Counted from the first letter of the stretch, positions 9,420 to 19,658 are shown. The stretch is 64,000 nucleotides of DNA from Paractinoplanes bogorensis (GCF_018829635.1 NZ_JAHKKG010000015.1:186001-250000); one strand, 5' to 3'. The notes: a model not told the origin generated them from the letters alone. Made by a program: numbers and translations.

Positions 9420-10259
9420 ATGGAGATGGAGGTGCTCCGGCCCTCGGGCGCCGGGCCGACACCACCCACCGAGACCGAACCCGCGCCGCCGCGCTGGTGG
9501 CAACGCCGCGAGCTGCGCCGCAAGATCCTGATCGGCGCCGTCGTGATCTGGGCCGTCGCCCTCACCGGCTTCGTGGTGTTCCGCGGCAACGGCGGCACCC
9601 CGGCCCAGGCCCTCCCGTCGCCCTCCCCCTCGGCGTCCGACGCGCCACTCACCGTCCCCGAGGTCTATCAGGCGCTGCGCCCCTCGGTCGTGTCGATCAC
9701 GGCGAGCGGCAGCGGCGCGGGCACCGACACCGGCACGGGCGTGATCGTCAACGCCGACGGCACCGTCCTGACCGCCTTCCACGTGGTCGAGGGGGCCAAG
9801 ACCATTTCCCTCTCGTACGCCGACGGCACCGAATCAGCCGCAGCCATCGCCTCCTCGAGCAAGGCGCAGGACATCGCCACCCTCACTCCCGAAAAGCTGC
9901 CCGAGACGCTGGTGCCGGCCACGCTCGGCGGCGGCGCGGCGATCGGCGACGACGTGGTGGCCATCGGCAACCCGCTCGGCCTCACCGCCACCACCACCAG
10001 CGGCGTCGTCTCGGGGCTGGAGCGCACCCTGAACCGGGACGAGGGCGGCGCCATCGCCGGGCTCATCCAGTTCGACGCCGCGGTCAACCCGGGCAGCTCG
10101 GGCGGCCCGCTCATCAACGACCAGGGTCAGGTGGTCGGCATCGTGATCGCGCTGGCCAACCCGACGGATGCAGGCACCTTCATCGGCATCGGCTTCGCGG
10201 TCCCGATCGGCACCGCGCTCGGGGCCGGCGAGGGCGACGGACAGAACCCACCTCTGTAG
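9420..10259 (+). CDS. membrane-anchored trypsin-like (HtrA-type) serine protease
   Basis: 279 residues: a short cytoplasmic N-terminus, one membrane helix at about residues 36-55, a Ser/Pro linker, and an extracytoplasmic S1C-type protease domain. The triad is visible as His in TAFHVVEGA, Asp in QDIATL and Ser in NPGSSGGPL. There is no PDZ domain, so it is shorter than classical HtrA. TACAGT at 9408-9413 ends six bases before the ATG, suggesting a leaderless mRNA. It is the first gene of a tight block with MoxR, DUF58 and two VWA genes, a partnership seen in other actinobacteria; it may process the envelope substrate that the chaperone system handles (inference). Confidence 0.85.
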   Translation: MEMEVLRPSGAGPTPPTETEPAPPRWWQRRELRRKILIGAVVIWAVALTGFVVFRGNGGTPAQALPSPSPSASDAPLTVPEVYQALRPSVVSITASGSGAGTDTGTGVIVNADGTVLTAFHVVEGAKTISLSYADGTESAAAIASSSKAQDIATLTPEKLPETLVPATLGGGAAIGDDVVAIGNPLGLTATTTSGVVSGLERTLNRDEGGAIAGLIQFDAAVNPGSSGGPLINDQGQVVGIVIALANPTDAGTFIGIGFAVPIGTALGAGEGDGQNPPL

Positions 10260-10273
10260 AAAAGGACCCATGC

Positions 10274-11263
<990 letters not shown>

Positions 11264-11264
11264 G

Positions 11265-12152
11265 ATGACCTCGCCGCCGGACCGGTTGCTGCGACGCCTG
11301 GAGTGGCGGCTCGGCCGTCGCCTCGACGGGCGGCTGCAGGGCAACTACCGCACGGTGTGGCACGGCGCCGGCATCGACTTCACCGACCTGCGCCTCTATT
11401 CGGCCGAGGACGACGTACGCCACATCGACTGGAACGTCACCGCCCGGCTCGACGAACCGTATGTGCGGCAGTACACCGAGGACCGCGAGCTCACGGCATG
11501 GCTGGTGATCGACCGCTCGGCGTCGATGCGGTTCGGCCGCGAGAAAGGCAAGGAGTCGACCGCCACCGAACTGGCCGTCGCCATCGCGCGACTCGTCTCG
11601 CGCGGCGGCAACCGGGTCGGCGCGATCCTGTTCGACAACCTCAGCCACCGGGTGATCCCGCCGCGCGGCGGCCGTGACCAGGTGCTGCGGATCGCCGGCG
11701 AACTGCTGCGGCCCGCACCCAGGGGCAAGCCCGGTGCGACCACCGACCTCAGCGCCATGCTGCATCTGGCCGCGACCACCACGGCCAAGCGGCGCAGCCT
11801 GGTCTTCGTGATGAGCGATTTCATCGGCGACCCCGGCTGGGACCGTCCGCTGGCCCGGCTCACCCACCGGCACGAGGTGGTGGTGGTCCGCGTGGTCGAC
11901 CCGGCCGAGGTGGAACTGCCCGACCTCGGGATGATCCTGGTCGAGGACGCCGAGACCGGCGAGCAGCTGCTGGTCGACACGAGCGACCCGCTGCTGCGCG
12001 GGCGGCTGGCCGAGCAGGCCGGGGCCCGCGAGGACGAACTGGCCGCGGGCATGCGCCGGGCCGGGGTCAGCGCCCAGCGCATCACCACCGATCAGGACAT
12101 GCTGACCGTGCTGGTCGACATGGTGAGCCGCTCGGGACGGGATCGCCGGTGA
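11265..12152 (+). CDS. DUF58 domain protein (VWA-like)
   Basis: 295 residues with the DUF58 signature: YRTVWHGAGIDFTDLR early on, then DVRHIDWNVTAR, followed by a VWA-like core with DRSASM, a degenerate metal-ion adhesion site. DUF58 proteins are the constant partners of MoxR ATPases. The start is one base after the moxR stop, and the stop overlaps the next gene's GTG by four bases, so it is translationally coupled on both sides. There is no signal peptide, so it is probably cytoplasmic. Confidence 0.92.
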   Translation: MTSPPDRLLRRLEWRLGRRLDGRLQGNYRTVWHGAGIDFTDLRLYSAEDDVRHIDWNVTARLDEPYVRQYTEDRELTAWLVIDRSASMRFGREKGKESTATELAVAIARLVSRGGNRVGAILFDNLSHRVIPPRGGRDQVLRIAGELLRPAPRGKPGATTDLSAMLHLAATTTAKRRSLVFVMSDFIGDPGWDRPLARLTHRHEVVVVRVVDPAEVELPDLGMILVEDAETGEQLLVDTSDPLLRGRLAEQAGAREDELAAGMRRAGVSAQRITTDQDMLTVLVDMVSRSGRDRR

Positions 12153-13105
12153 GCTTCTCCTACCCGCTCGTGCTCGCGGTGGCCGTCCTGGTCACCGCGG
12201 CCGCCGTGATCGCCTACGTCAATCTGCAGAAGAGACGCACGACTGCGCTGCGCCGGGCCGGGTTCGCGCCCACCGGCCGGTTCCGACGGCATCTCCCGTA
12301 CGGGCTGATCCTGCTCGCCCTCCCGATCCTGCTCGTCGGTCTGGCCCGTCCCGAGGCCGAGGTCAGCGTGCCCCGGGTGTCGGGCACAGTGCTGCTCGCG
12401 TTCGACGTGTCCAACAGCATGCGGGCCACCGACGTGCAGCCGTCCCGCCTCGGCGCCGCCCAGGCCGCGGCCAAGGAGTTCGTCGACGCCCAGCCCGACA
12501 CGGTCGACGTCGGGGTGCTCGTCTTCGGCGACCAGGCGCTGCTCACCCAGGCCCCGACCGACGACCACGCCGCGTCGCTGGCCGCGATCGGCCGGCTGTC
12601 GGCCGGCGGCGGCACCTCGCTCGGCCAGGCCATCCTGGTCGGGCTGGGCACCATCACCGGCAAGCCGGTCACCCTGCCGGCCGCCGGCGAACCCGCACCC
12701 GACCTGGGCTACTGGCCCTCGGCGACGATCGTGGTGTTCTCCGACGGGCAAGAGACGGGCGGACCCGACGTCGAGGCCGCGGCCGAACTCGCGGCCGCCG
12801 CGGGCGTCCGGATCCAGGCCGTCGGCGTGGGCACCGAACGCGGCGCGACCGTCGAGGTGGACGGCTTCCAGCTCGGCACCGCGCTCGACGCGTCGCTGCT
12901 CACCGCGGTCGCGCAGACCACCGGCGGCGCCTACCTGCCGGCCGGCGACGCGGACACCCTCACCGACCGGACCAAGGCGATCGACCTGCGGCTGACCGCC
13001 AAGAAGGAACCGCTGGAGCTGACCGCGCCGTTCGCCGGTGCCGCCCTGCTGCTGCTCATGCTGGGGGCCGTGCTCGGCACCCGCTGGCACGGAAGGATCG
13101 TCTGA
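12149..13105 (+). CDS. VWA-domain membrane protein (first of pair)
   Basis: 318 residues with a GTG start in the GTGA overlap with the DUF58 stop. A membrane helix lies near the N-terminus (about 7-25), a second at about 48-66, the VWA domain with MIDAS motif DVSNS at about residue 87, and a C-terminal helix (about 290-310). This BatA/BatB-like layout places the VWA domain outside the membrane. It would present metal-dependent binding surfaces to the MoxR ATPase partners. Its stop overlaps the next start by one base. Confidence 0.9.
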   Translation: MSFSYPLVLAVAVLVTAAAVIAYVNLQKRRTTALRRAGFAPTGRFRRHLPYGLILLALPILLVGLARPEAEVSVPRVSGTVLLAFDVSNSMRATDVQPSRLGAAQAAAKEFVDAQPDTVDVGVLVFGDQALLTQAPTDDHAASLAAIGRLSAGGGTSLGQAILVGLGTITGKPVTLPAAGEPAPDLGYWPSATIVVFSDGQETGGPDVEAAAELAAAAGVRIQAVGVGTERGATVEVDGFQLGTALDASLLTAVAQTTGGAYLPAGDADTLTDRTKAIDLRLTAKKEPLELTAPFAGAALLLLMLGAVLGTRWHGRIV

Positions 13106-14199
13106 TGTCGTTCAGCTGGCCCTGGGCACTGACCGCGCTGCTCGCGGTGCCGCTGCTGCTGGCGATCCGCTGGTGGCTCAACCGGCGCCGCAAGCGCTCG
13201 GCGATCACCGTCTCCAGCGTCGCGCTGATCAAGGCGGCGATCCCGGGCCGCACGTCGTGGCGGCGGCGCATCCCGGTCTTTCTGTTCCTGGCCGGCCTGC
13301 TGTCGCTCGGCTTCGCCCTGGCCCGGCCGCAGGCGTCGATCTCGGTGCCGTCCAACAGCACCTCGATCCTGCTGGCCATCGACGTATCCGGGTCGATGTG
13401 CTCGACCGACGTGCAACCCAACCGGTTCACGGTGGCCACCGACGCCGCCCGCAAGTTCATCCGCGAGCAGGAGGACGGCACCCGGATCGGGCTGGTCGCC
13501 TTCTCCGGCATCGCGGGCCTGCTGGTGGCGCCCACGACGGACAAGAACTCGCTGCTCGACGCGATCGACACCCTACGTACGGCCCGGGGCACGGCGATCG
13601 GCCAGGCCATCCTGACCTCGATCGACGCGATCGCCGAGAGCAACCCGCGGGTGGCCAAGACCGGTGTCGACCTGAGCACGTCCCCCGGCGCATTGGGCGA
13701 CTACGAGCCCGACACGATCGTGGTGCTGACCGACGGCTCGAACACCACCGGCGTCGACCCGGTGACGGCGGCCCAGCAGGCGGCGGCCCGCCGGGTGCGG
13801 GTCTACACGATCGGGTTCGGCACGACCGAGCCGGCGCCGATGGTGTGCACGGCCGACCAGATCGGCGGCGACTCGCCGTTCGGCGCCGGCCAGGGCTGGG
13901 GCGGCGGGCGTGGGGGCGGCCGCAACCAGGAGATCGACGAGCAGGCGCTGACCCAGGTGGCCGACACGACCGGCGGCCGCTACTTCCGGGCCGAGGACGC
14001 CGACCAGCTCGTCGGCGTGCTGACCGACCTGCCGCGCGAGTTCAACCTGCGCAAGCAGGACGTCGAGATCACGTTCTGGTTCGTGCTGGCCGCGTCCCTG
14101 TTCGTGGTCACCGCCGTCGGCCTGAGCCTGTGGTGGCAACGCGCCCCCGGATCACCCGTGCGAAAGCCGCCACCCGCCACCCGTCCCGCAGGCTTGTGA
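13105..14199 (+). CDS. VWA-domain membrane protein (second of pair)
   Basis: 364 residues, a diverged paralogue of the preceding gene with the same BatA/BatB-like topology: two N-terminal helices, VWA domain with MIDAS motif DVSGSM, and a C-terminal helix at about 325-345. A glycine-rich loop (GQGWGGGRGGG) interrupts the C-terminal half of the VWA domain and is absent from the first copy. The gene is the last of the protease-MoxR-DUF58-VWA-VWA block. Two VWA copies may form a hetero-complex, as in Bat systems (inference). Confidence 0.9.
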   Translation: MSFSWPWALTALLAVPLLLAIRWWLNRRRKRSAITVSSVALIKAAIPGRTSWRRRIPVFLFLAGLLSLGFALARPQASISVPSNSTSILLAIDVSGSMCSTDVQPNRFTVATDAARKFIREQEDGTRIGLVAFSGIAGLLVAPTTDKNSLLDAIDTLRTARGTAIGQAILTSIDAIAESNPRVAKTGVDLSTSPGALGDYEPDTIVVLTDGSNTTGVDPVTAAQQAAARRVRVYTIGFGTTEPAPMVCTADQIGGDSPFGAGQGWGGGRGGGRNQEIDEQALTQVADTTGGRYFRAEDADQLVGVLTDLPREFNLRKQDVEITFWFVLAASLFVVTAVGLSLWWQRAPGSPVRKPPPATRPAGL

Positions 14200-14455
14200 G
14201 ACGCCGAGAAGACCCCGTAGCAACTGGTTCACAAGCTTGAAGGTTCAGCTGACCGCCCTTGTCGTAGCTGGTCTACGCGGCATCGTTATGGCCGCCTGCC
14301 AGGTGGCGACAACGTGGATCACGGCACGGAAGGATCTTTCCGTGGAGAAGGAGTGGACTCCCCCTTCGTCGAGGATGTGGTGCAGGTTGGCCGGGCGGCA
14401 TTCGCGGTGAGGTTGGTCAGTGTCGTCGATTGCTGCTGTGGCCAGGGTCCAAGGA
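14200..14455. other. convergent intergenic region without a recognised gene
   Basis: This 256-base stretch lies between the second VWA gene and the Nudix gene, which face each other. Short frames are present on both strands but none has a ribosome site, family motif or codon pattern that convinces. I see no clear terminator hairpin with a T-run. Confidence 0.5.
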
Positions 14456-14935
14456 TTACTGGGCGCCGTCCTCGAGGTAAAGGGTCGCGCCGGCGGCGCG
14501 GGCCTTCTGCGCGGCCGTCATGCGGCGGGCCAGGCGTGGGATCAGGAACGGCGCGGCCTCGGCGTCGGTGCACCAGCGGTGACTCCGGAGCTCGTCGGCG
14601 GGCAGAGTGATTTGCTCGCACTGGTCGGGCGACAGGGTGCCGCCGTCGAAGACCAGCATCAAGCCGTCGGGACGGGTCGGCTGGTCGGCGGGCGGCGGGG
14701 TCCAGTCGATCACCAGCAGGGTGGTTACCGGCAAGGTCAGTCCGAGCTCCTCCTGCAGCTCGCGGCGGACGGCCGTCAGCGGGGACTCGCCCGCCTCGAC
14801 CAGGCCGCCGGGGATTTCCCAGGTGTCCTTGTAGGTGGGCTCGACGACCAGGAAACGGCCGGAATCGTCGGTGATGAGCGCGCCGGCGCCGACCAGTTTG
14901 CGGGGCAGGGAGGCGAAAAAGTCACCCGTCGTCAT
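14456..14935 (-). CDS. Nudix hydrolase
   Basis: 159 residues with a complete Nudix box: GGLVEAGESPLTAVRRELQ continuing into EELGL, which provides the GX5EX7REUXEEXGU residues that bind the metal and hydrolyse nucleoside-diphosphate-linked substrates. Substrate is not predictable. Upstream on the coding strand, TAGCTT ends six bases before the ATG, consistent with a leaderless transcript. The protein is a single Nudix domain of usual size. Confidence 0.92.
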   Translation of the reverse strand: MTTGDFFASLPRKLVGAGALITDDSGRFLVVEPTYKDTWEIPGGLVEAGESPLTAVRRELQEELGLTLPVTTLLVIDWTPPPADQPTRPDGLMLVFDGGTLSPDQCEQITLPADELRSHRWCTDAEAAPFLIPRLARRMTAAQKARAAGATLYLEDGAQ

Positions 14936-15086
14936 GCCGCGAAGCTATCTGACGCACAAAGGGCAGTGACATCAACACGGAGAGTGTTGTAGACGTGCGA
15001 CACATAGTGCCCGCATAGACGGCGGCTCGGAATTCCTCAGGCTCGGTTTCTAGCTTTTCGGCGGGAACCGAGGAAAGGGAATTCGC

Positions 15087-15287
15087 ATGTCACAGGTATT
15101 CGTCGACGCGACCGGCCGGCGTAAGCGGATCGTCGGGGTCACCGGCTTTCTGGTCGCGTTGTTCGCCACGCTCTATCTGGCCGTCATCGGGGTCAGCGTG
15201 GCCCGGGCCTCGGGTGCGGAACTGACCACCAAGGCGACCGTCACGACCACGGCGACGCCGAGTGCGAGCGCGTCCGCTAGCTCTTGA
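15087..15287 (+). CDS. small single-pass membrane or secreted protein
   Basis: 66 residues with a hydrophobic helix at about residues 15-38 after a basic start, then a Thr/Ala/Ser-rich tail. A purine-rich AGGAAAGGG lies upstream of the ATG at a workable distance. Its length and composition resemble short secreted or surface peptides found beside carbohydrate enzymes, but no family is recognised. Its last 11 bases overlap the convergent GH18-like gene. Confidence 0.55.
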   Translation: MSQVFVDATGRRKRIVGVTGFLVALFATLYLAVIGVSVARASGAELTTKATVTTTATPSASASASS

Positions 15288-16260
15288 AAGCGGCGAACAG
15301 TTTCGTGAACTGATATTCGGTCTGCGTGATGCCGCTGCAGGTGGGACTGACCGAGCCGTCGGTGCAGCCGCCGTTGTCCCGGTTGACCGACCAGAAGCGG
15401 ACAAAACCGAGACCCTGCTTTTCCCCGTACGCAATAAGGGTCTTGACGTTCGCCACAGTGGTGACCGGACCGGTGTCGTTGACCCCGATCATCGGAGTGA
15501 CGCCGAGCATTTTGTAGACGGCCGTGTCGTCGAGATCGGACCAGACCGCGGCCACATCGGCTTTCACGGCTTCGGTGGCCGTCGTCATGGCCGTGCCCCA
15601 GTCGCCGGACGCGCTGAAATTCATCGTCATCGCGTTGACCGTCACGTCCAGCCCGGCCGTCTTCGCCGCCTGGAGCAGGGCGATGCTGGCGTCGGTCAGA
15701 CCCTGCACGGTCCCGCCGACGGGCACGGTCAGCGTGATCGACGTGCCGCGATCCGCTTGCAGCGTGGTCAGCGCCTGAACGACCGTGGCCGGCGTGATGC
15801 TCTGCTCGATGTCCACGTCGAGGTGGTTGCTGCCGGCCGCGTCGAGGGCGGCGGCGTACTGCTTGGCGAGTTCGTCGGCCGTACAGACGCTCTCGAGATA
15901 GGTGCCGGTCGCGCCCCCGGAGGAGACCACGGGCGTACCACCGAGGGAAGTCATCTTGTCGATCTCGGTCTGGACCGTGCTGTCGTCCAGCGCGGTCGTG
16001 CCGCCCCAGGTGGCCGTGCAGGCGCCCGAGCTGTTGGCCAGAATGAAGGCCAGCGTGTAGCTCTTCTGCCCGGTCGCCTCGGCGGCGGCGCTGATGTCGA
16101 CCGTGCCGCTCACGATGTCGATGTAGGGCGCGACCGCGGGCGGCACCCCGGCCGACGAGGGCGACGCGGTGGCGGTCGTCCCGGCGTCCGGGCTGTCGTC
16201 GGCCGAGCAGCCCGCGACGCCAACCGCGACCAGGAGCAACAAGGCCGCTGCGAGGCGCAT
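15277..16260 (-). CDS. GH18-like chitinase-fold lipoprotein
   Basis: 327 residues. Signal peptide ends in a lipobox (VGVAGC), so the protein is membrane-anchored outside the cell. The mature part follows the GH18 barrel pattern: PYIDIVSGT at the first strand, then HLDVDIEQS, which supplies the DxDxE catalytic core, and a VNAMTMNF strand. GH18 enzymes cleave beta-1,4-GlcNAc polymers. The gene is divergent from a polysaccharide deacetylase/GT2 fusion 57 bases away, hinting at a shared GlcNAc-containing polymer. Activity on chitin itself is not proved by sequence. Confidence 0.82.
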   Translation of the reverse strand: MRLAAALLLLVAVGVAGCSADDSPDAGTTATASPSSAGVPPAVAPYIDIVSGTVDISAAAEATGQKSYTLAFILANSSGACTATWGGTTALDDSTVQTEIDKMTSLGGTPVVSSGGATGTYLESVCTADELAKQYAAALDAAGSNHLDVDIEQSITPATVVQALTTLQADRGTSITLTVPVGGTVQGLTDASIALLQAAKTAGLDVTVNAMTMNFSASGDWGTAMTTATEAVKADVAAVWSDLDDTAVYKMLGVTPMIGVNDTGPVTTVANVKTLIAYGEKQGLGFVRFWSVNRDNGGCTDGSVSPTCSGITQTEYQFTKLFAAFKS

Positions 16261-16317
16261 TTCGCCACTATCCCACCCGATCGCTCAGGTCTGCGCCGGA
16301 TATGCCGATAAGGGCGA

Positions 16318-18429
16318 GTGACTGTCGATGCTCCGGCCCGGCGGCGCCTACGGGTGCCCCAGCCGCGCTGGATCGTGCTCGTCGTCGTGCTCCTCCTCTT
16401 CACCGGCATCCTGCTGGTCAACGGTCTGGTCGAGGGCGAGTTCACCCAGGACGGGGCGGCCGATTCGACGGCGCAGACCGACCAGGTGCCGGCCGCGGCG
16501 CTGAACGGCGGCCCGATCATCCAGACCGGCGGTTCCACCACGTCGACCGTGAGCGTGCCGGACAAGCAGATCGTGCTCACCTTCGACGACGGCCCGAGCC
16601 CGCAGTACACGCCCGAGATCCTGGCCGTGCTGAAGAAGTACGACGTACCGGCCGTGTTCTTCATGATCGGCTCGGAGATCAGCAAGTACCCGGGGATCGT
16701 CCGCGACGTCCGCGCCGCCGGGCACGAGATCGGCATCCACACGTTCACCCACCCGGACATGTCGACCAAGGGGCAGTGGCGGCGCGACGTCGAGATGTCC
16801 GAGACGCAGTTCGCGCTGGCCGGGGCGACCGGGCACGACAGCCTGATCTTCCGGCCGCCCTACTCGTCGACCGTGGACGCGCTGGACAACAGCAACTGGC
16901 AGGTCATCGCCGAGATGGGCGGGCGCGGCTATCTGACCGTGGTCAACGACCTGGACAGCCGGGACTGGGAGACCAGGAGCACCCAGGCCGACATCGTCGA
17001 CGCCGTGCTGCCCGGGAACAACGCCGGGGCGATCGTGCTGTTCCACGACGGCGGCGGCAACCGGTCGAAGACGGCGACGGCGCTCGAGACGGTCATCCCG
17101 ACGCTGAAGAACGAGGGCTACACGTTCACCACGATCGCCGCGCTGACCGGGATGGAGACGGTGAACCCGGTCGCCACCGCGGATGAACGCGTCTTCGGGT
17201 GGGGCATCGTGGGGGCGGTGCAGGTCGCCCGTACGGTAACCAACGGTTTTGCCGCCCTGCTGCTGGTGCTGGGCATTCTGATGATCGCGCGGCTGCTCCT
17301 GATGCTGGTGCTCGCGCGCCGCCATGCTCGTCGTGACAAGTCCGATGCCGAGTACCGCGATCCGGTGACCGTGATCGTGCCCGCGTACAACGAGAAGGAG
17401 ATCATCGCCGAGACCCTGGCCTCGCTGGTCGCGAGCACGCACCCGATCCGGATCATCGTGGTGGACGACGGTTCGACCGACGGCACGGCCGAGATCGCCG
17501 AGGCGTTGGGCCATCCCGGCGTACGGGTGCTGCGGCAACCCAACGGCGGCAAGTCGGCGGCTCTCAACAACGGCATCGCGCACGCCGACACCGACGTGAT
17601 CGTGATGATGGACGGCGACACCGTCTTCGAGCCCGATACCGTACGTATCCTCGTGCAGCCCTTCGCCGCGGCCGAGGTCGGCGCCGTGGCCGGCAACGCC
17701 AAGGTGGCCAACCGCACCGGCATGATCCCGATCTGGCAGCACATCGAGTACGTCGTCGGCTTCAGCATCGACCGCCGGGCCTACGACGTGCTGCACTGCA
17801 TGGCCACCGTGCCCGGGGCGATCGGCGCGTTCCGGTTGGAGGCGCTGCGCCAGGTCGACGGGCTCAGCGAGGACACGCTGGCCGAGGACACCGACCTCAC
17901 CATCGCGATCATCCGGGCCGGGTGGCGGGTCGTCTACGAGGACAGGTCCCGCGCCTGGACCGAGGCGCCGGCCACCATGTCGCAGCTGTGGCGGCAGCGC
18001 TACCGGTGGAGCTACGGCACGATGCAGGCGATGTGGAAGCATCGCCGGGCGATCGTCGAGCGTGGTCCCGGCGGCCGGTTCGGGCGGCGCGGCCTGCTCA
18101 ACCTGGCCCTCTTCCAGACCTTGATGCCGCTGCTGTCCCCGCTGATCGACGTGTTCCTGCTCTACGGCCTGATCTTCCTCGACCCGGTGATGACGCTGGC
18201 CGCCTGGTTCGGCGTGCTCGGCATCCAGTTGATCAGCACGATCATCGCGTTCCGGCTCGACGGCGAATCGCTGCGCCCGCTGTGGCGGCTACCGCTCCAG
18301 CAGTTCGTCTACCGCCAGCTGATGTATCTGGTGCTGATCCAGTCGATGCTGTCGGCGCTGTCCGGTCTGCGGCTCGGCTGGCAGAAGCTCCGGCGTACGG
18401 GCGGGCTGAGCGCGCTGATGCGGTCCTGA
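16318..18429 (+). CDS. bifunctional polysaccharide deacetylase / family 2 glycosyltransferase
   Basis: 703 residues from GTG 16318. An N-terminal membrane helix (about 17-37) leads to an extracellular CE4 deacetylase domain with TFDDGPSP (metal Asp), HTFTH (metal His pair) and FRPPYSS. A second helix (about 295-335) leads to a cytoplasmic processive GT2 domain with VDDGSTDGT, MMDGD, EDTD and the QRYRW motif, then C-terminal membrane helices. This layout is seen in enzymes that make and deacetylate beta-GlcNAc polymers, related to IcaA/NodC synthases. The divergent GH18-like gene would be the matching hydrolase. Product identity is inference. Confidence 0.92.
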   Translation: MTVDAPARRRLRVPQPRWIVLVVVLLLFTGILLVNGLVEGEFTQDGAADSTAQTDQVPAAALNGGPIIQTGGSTTSTVSVPDKQIVLTFDDGPSPQYTPEILAVLKKYDVPAVFFMIGSEISKYPGIVRDVRAAGHEIGIHTFTHPDMSTKGQWRRDVEMSETQFALAGATGHDSLIFRPPYSSTVDALDNSNWQVIAEMGGRGYLTVVNDLDSRDWETRSTQADIVDAVLPGNNAGAIVLFHDGGGNRSKTATALETVIPTLKNEGYTFTTIAALTGMETVNPVATADERVFGWGIVGAVQVARTVTNGFAALLLVLGILMIARLLLMLVLARRHARRDKSDAEYRDPVTVIVPAYNEKEIIAETLASLVASTHPIRIIVVDDGSTDGTAEIAEALGHPGVRVLRQPNGGKSAALNNGIAHADTDVIVMMDGDTVFEPDTVRILVQPFAAAEVGAVAGNAKVANRTGMIPIWQHIEYVVGFSIDRRAYDVLHCMATVPGAIGAFRLEALRQVDGLSEDTLAEDTDLTIAIIRAGWRVVYEDRSRAWTEAPATMSQLWRQRYRWSYGTMQAMWKHRRAIVERGPGGRFGRRGLLNLALFQTLMPLLSPLIDVFLLYGLIFLDPVMTLAAWFGVLGIQLISTIIAFRLDGESLRPLWRLPLQQFVYRQLMYLVLIQSMLSALSGLRLGWQKLRRTGGLSALMRS

Positions 18430-18465
18430 CTTCGCCCTCTCTTCGCCGATCGGACACGGCCGCTT

Positions 18466-18489
18466 GACCCGCCGCACGACCGGCGGGTC
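18466..18489. terminator. hairpin between the GT2 fusion and SGNH genes
   Basis: GACCCGCCG and CGGCGGGTC form a nine-pair stem with a six-base loop, 36 bases after the GT2 stop and 12 bases before the next ATG. There is no T-run, so it may be a terminator or a leader hairpin that affects the next gene's ribosome site. Confidence 0.4.
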
Positions 18490-18501
18490 CACAGTGACGA
18501 C

Positions 18502-19317
18502 ATGATCCGATTCGCGTCCCTCGGTGACTCGGTCACCAGCGGGTACGGCGATCCGATGCCCGGCGGCAACTGGCGCGGCTGGGCGGCTCTGCTCGCCGAG
18601 GCCCTTCCCCCGGACACCGACTTCCACAACCTCGCCGTGAGCGGCGCCCGCGCCGCCGACGTGGCCGAGCGTCAGCTGCCGGCCGCCCTCGAACTCCGCC
18701 CGCACCTGGCGTCGGTGCTGGTCGGCATGAACGACACCCTGCGCGGCGACTTCGACGCCGACATCCTCGCCCGCCGGCTGGGCGACGTGGTGGCCGCCCT
18801 GACCGCGTGCGGCGCCACGGTGCTGACCGCGCGCCTGCCCGACCCGGGCCGCATGTTCAACCTGCCGGGCGTGATCGCGCGCCCGCTCGGCCGCCGCATG
18901 GAGGCGCTGAACACGGCCCTGGACGAGATCGCCCGCCGCCACGCGACGATCCACGTCGACCTGGCCGGCGGCACGTCCTACGACAAGACGCACTGGAGCG
19001 TGGACCGCCTGCACCCGAGCGAGGTCGGCCACCGCTACCTGGCCCACCGCTTCGCGTCGGCGTTGCGGGACGCCGGCCATCCGGTGCACACGCTGCCCGG
19101 GCTGGCCGCCACCAACCCGCTGCCGACGCTGAGCGCGCGCGTCTGGTGGATGGCCACCAAGGGCAACCAGTGGTTGCTGCGCCGTTCCACCGACCTGCTC
19201 CCCTCGCTGGCCCAGATGGCCGCCCGCGAGTGGCTGGCCCCGGGACGGGAGTCAATGCCGGGGCCTTCCATCGCGGGGGTGCCGGGCCCTGTCCCTCAGC
19301 CTCCACAAACCCGTTGA
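18502..19317 (+). CDS. SGNH (GDSL-like) hydrolase
   Basis: 271 residues with all four SGNH blocks: GDSVTSGYG near the start (catalytic Ser), SGARA (Gly), VGMND (Asn) and VDRLHPSEVGH (Asp/His). There is no signal peptide, so the enzyme is probably cytoplasmic; it hydrolyses an ester of unknown kind. The core ends at about residue 190; the last 80 residues include a WWMATKGNQW segment and a proline-rich end. The 3' end overlaps the decayed EAL remnant on the other strand. Confidence 0.9.
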   Translation: MIRFASLGDSVTSGYGDPMPGGNWRGWAALLAEALPPDTDFHNLAVSGARAADVAERQLPAALELRPHLASVLVGMNDTLRGDFDADILARRLGDVVAALTACGATVLTARLPDPGRMFNLPGVIARPLGRRMEALNTALDEIARRHATIHVDLAGGTSYDKTHWSVDRLHPSEVGHRYLAHRFASALRDAGHPVHTLPGLAATNPLPTLSARVWWMATKGNQWLLRRSTDLLPSLAQMAAREWLAPGRESMPGPSIAGVPGPVPQPPQTR

Positions 19318-19505
19318 GCCGGCAGCCGGATCTCCATCTCGATCGACTCGGTCGGCGGCGCCAGGCCGGCCGCGATCGGCACCGGTCGGCCACACCAATA
19401 ACCCTGGACAAAATCGACGCCGTACGTCCGGAGCAGTTCGACGGTCTCGCCGTCCTGCACCCATTCCGCGGCGACCTGGATGCCGAGGGCGTGGCAGTCC
19501 GTGGG
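19296..19505 (-). pseudogene. C-terminal remnant of an EAL-domain c-di-GMP phosphodiesterase
   Basis: Reading the minus strand from about 19502 to a stop at 19296 gives 68 residues that match the end of an EAL domain: ALGIQVAAEWVQDGETV (normally AEGVE), then LLRTYGVDFVQGYWCGRPVP, the typical QGY...GRP finish. The glycine-glutamate of AEGVE is lost (AEWVQ), and the start, EAL motif and the rest of the barrel are absent. No start codon or ribosome site serves it. The 153 bases on its upstream side (19506-19658) hold no recognisable gene. Confidence 0.75.
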
Positions 19506-19658
19506 AGGGTCGAATGTGGATGCCGATGCGGTCCGTAGTTTTCGGGGTGATCGTTGATCAGGCGCCCCAGCTCACGGGACGCCACAAAGCTATCCGCTTT
19601 GCACAGAGTGCGATCACCCGACCGAGAATCTCCTCGGCAACAATCTGAGTGATTTCAA

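Noticed and set aside
14200..14455. Possible transposase fragment between VWA and Nudix genes
   Set aside because: No catalytic motif, terminal repeats or target duplication can be seen.
19506..19658. Short minus-strand peptide EITQIVAEEILGRV as part of a gene
   Set aside because: It continues from a shadow frame, has no start or ribosome site, and matches no family I know.
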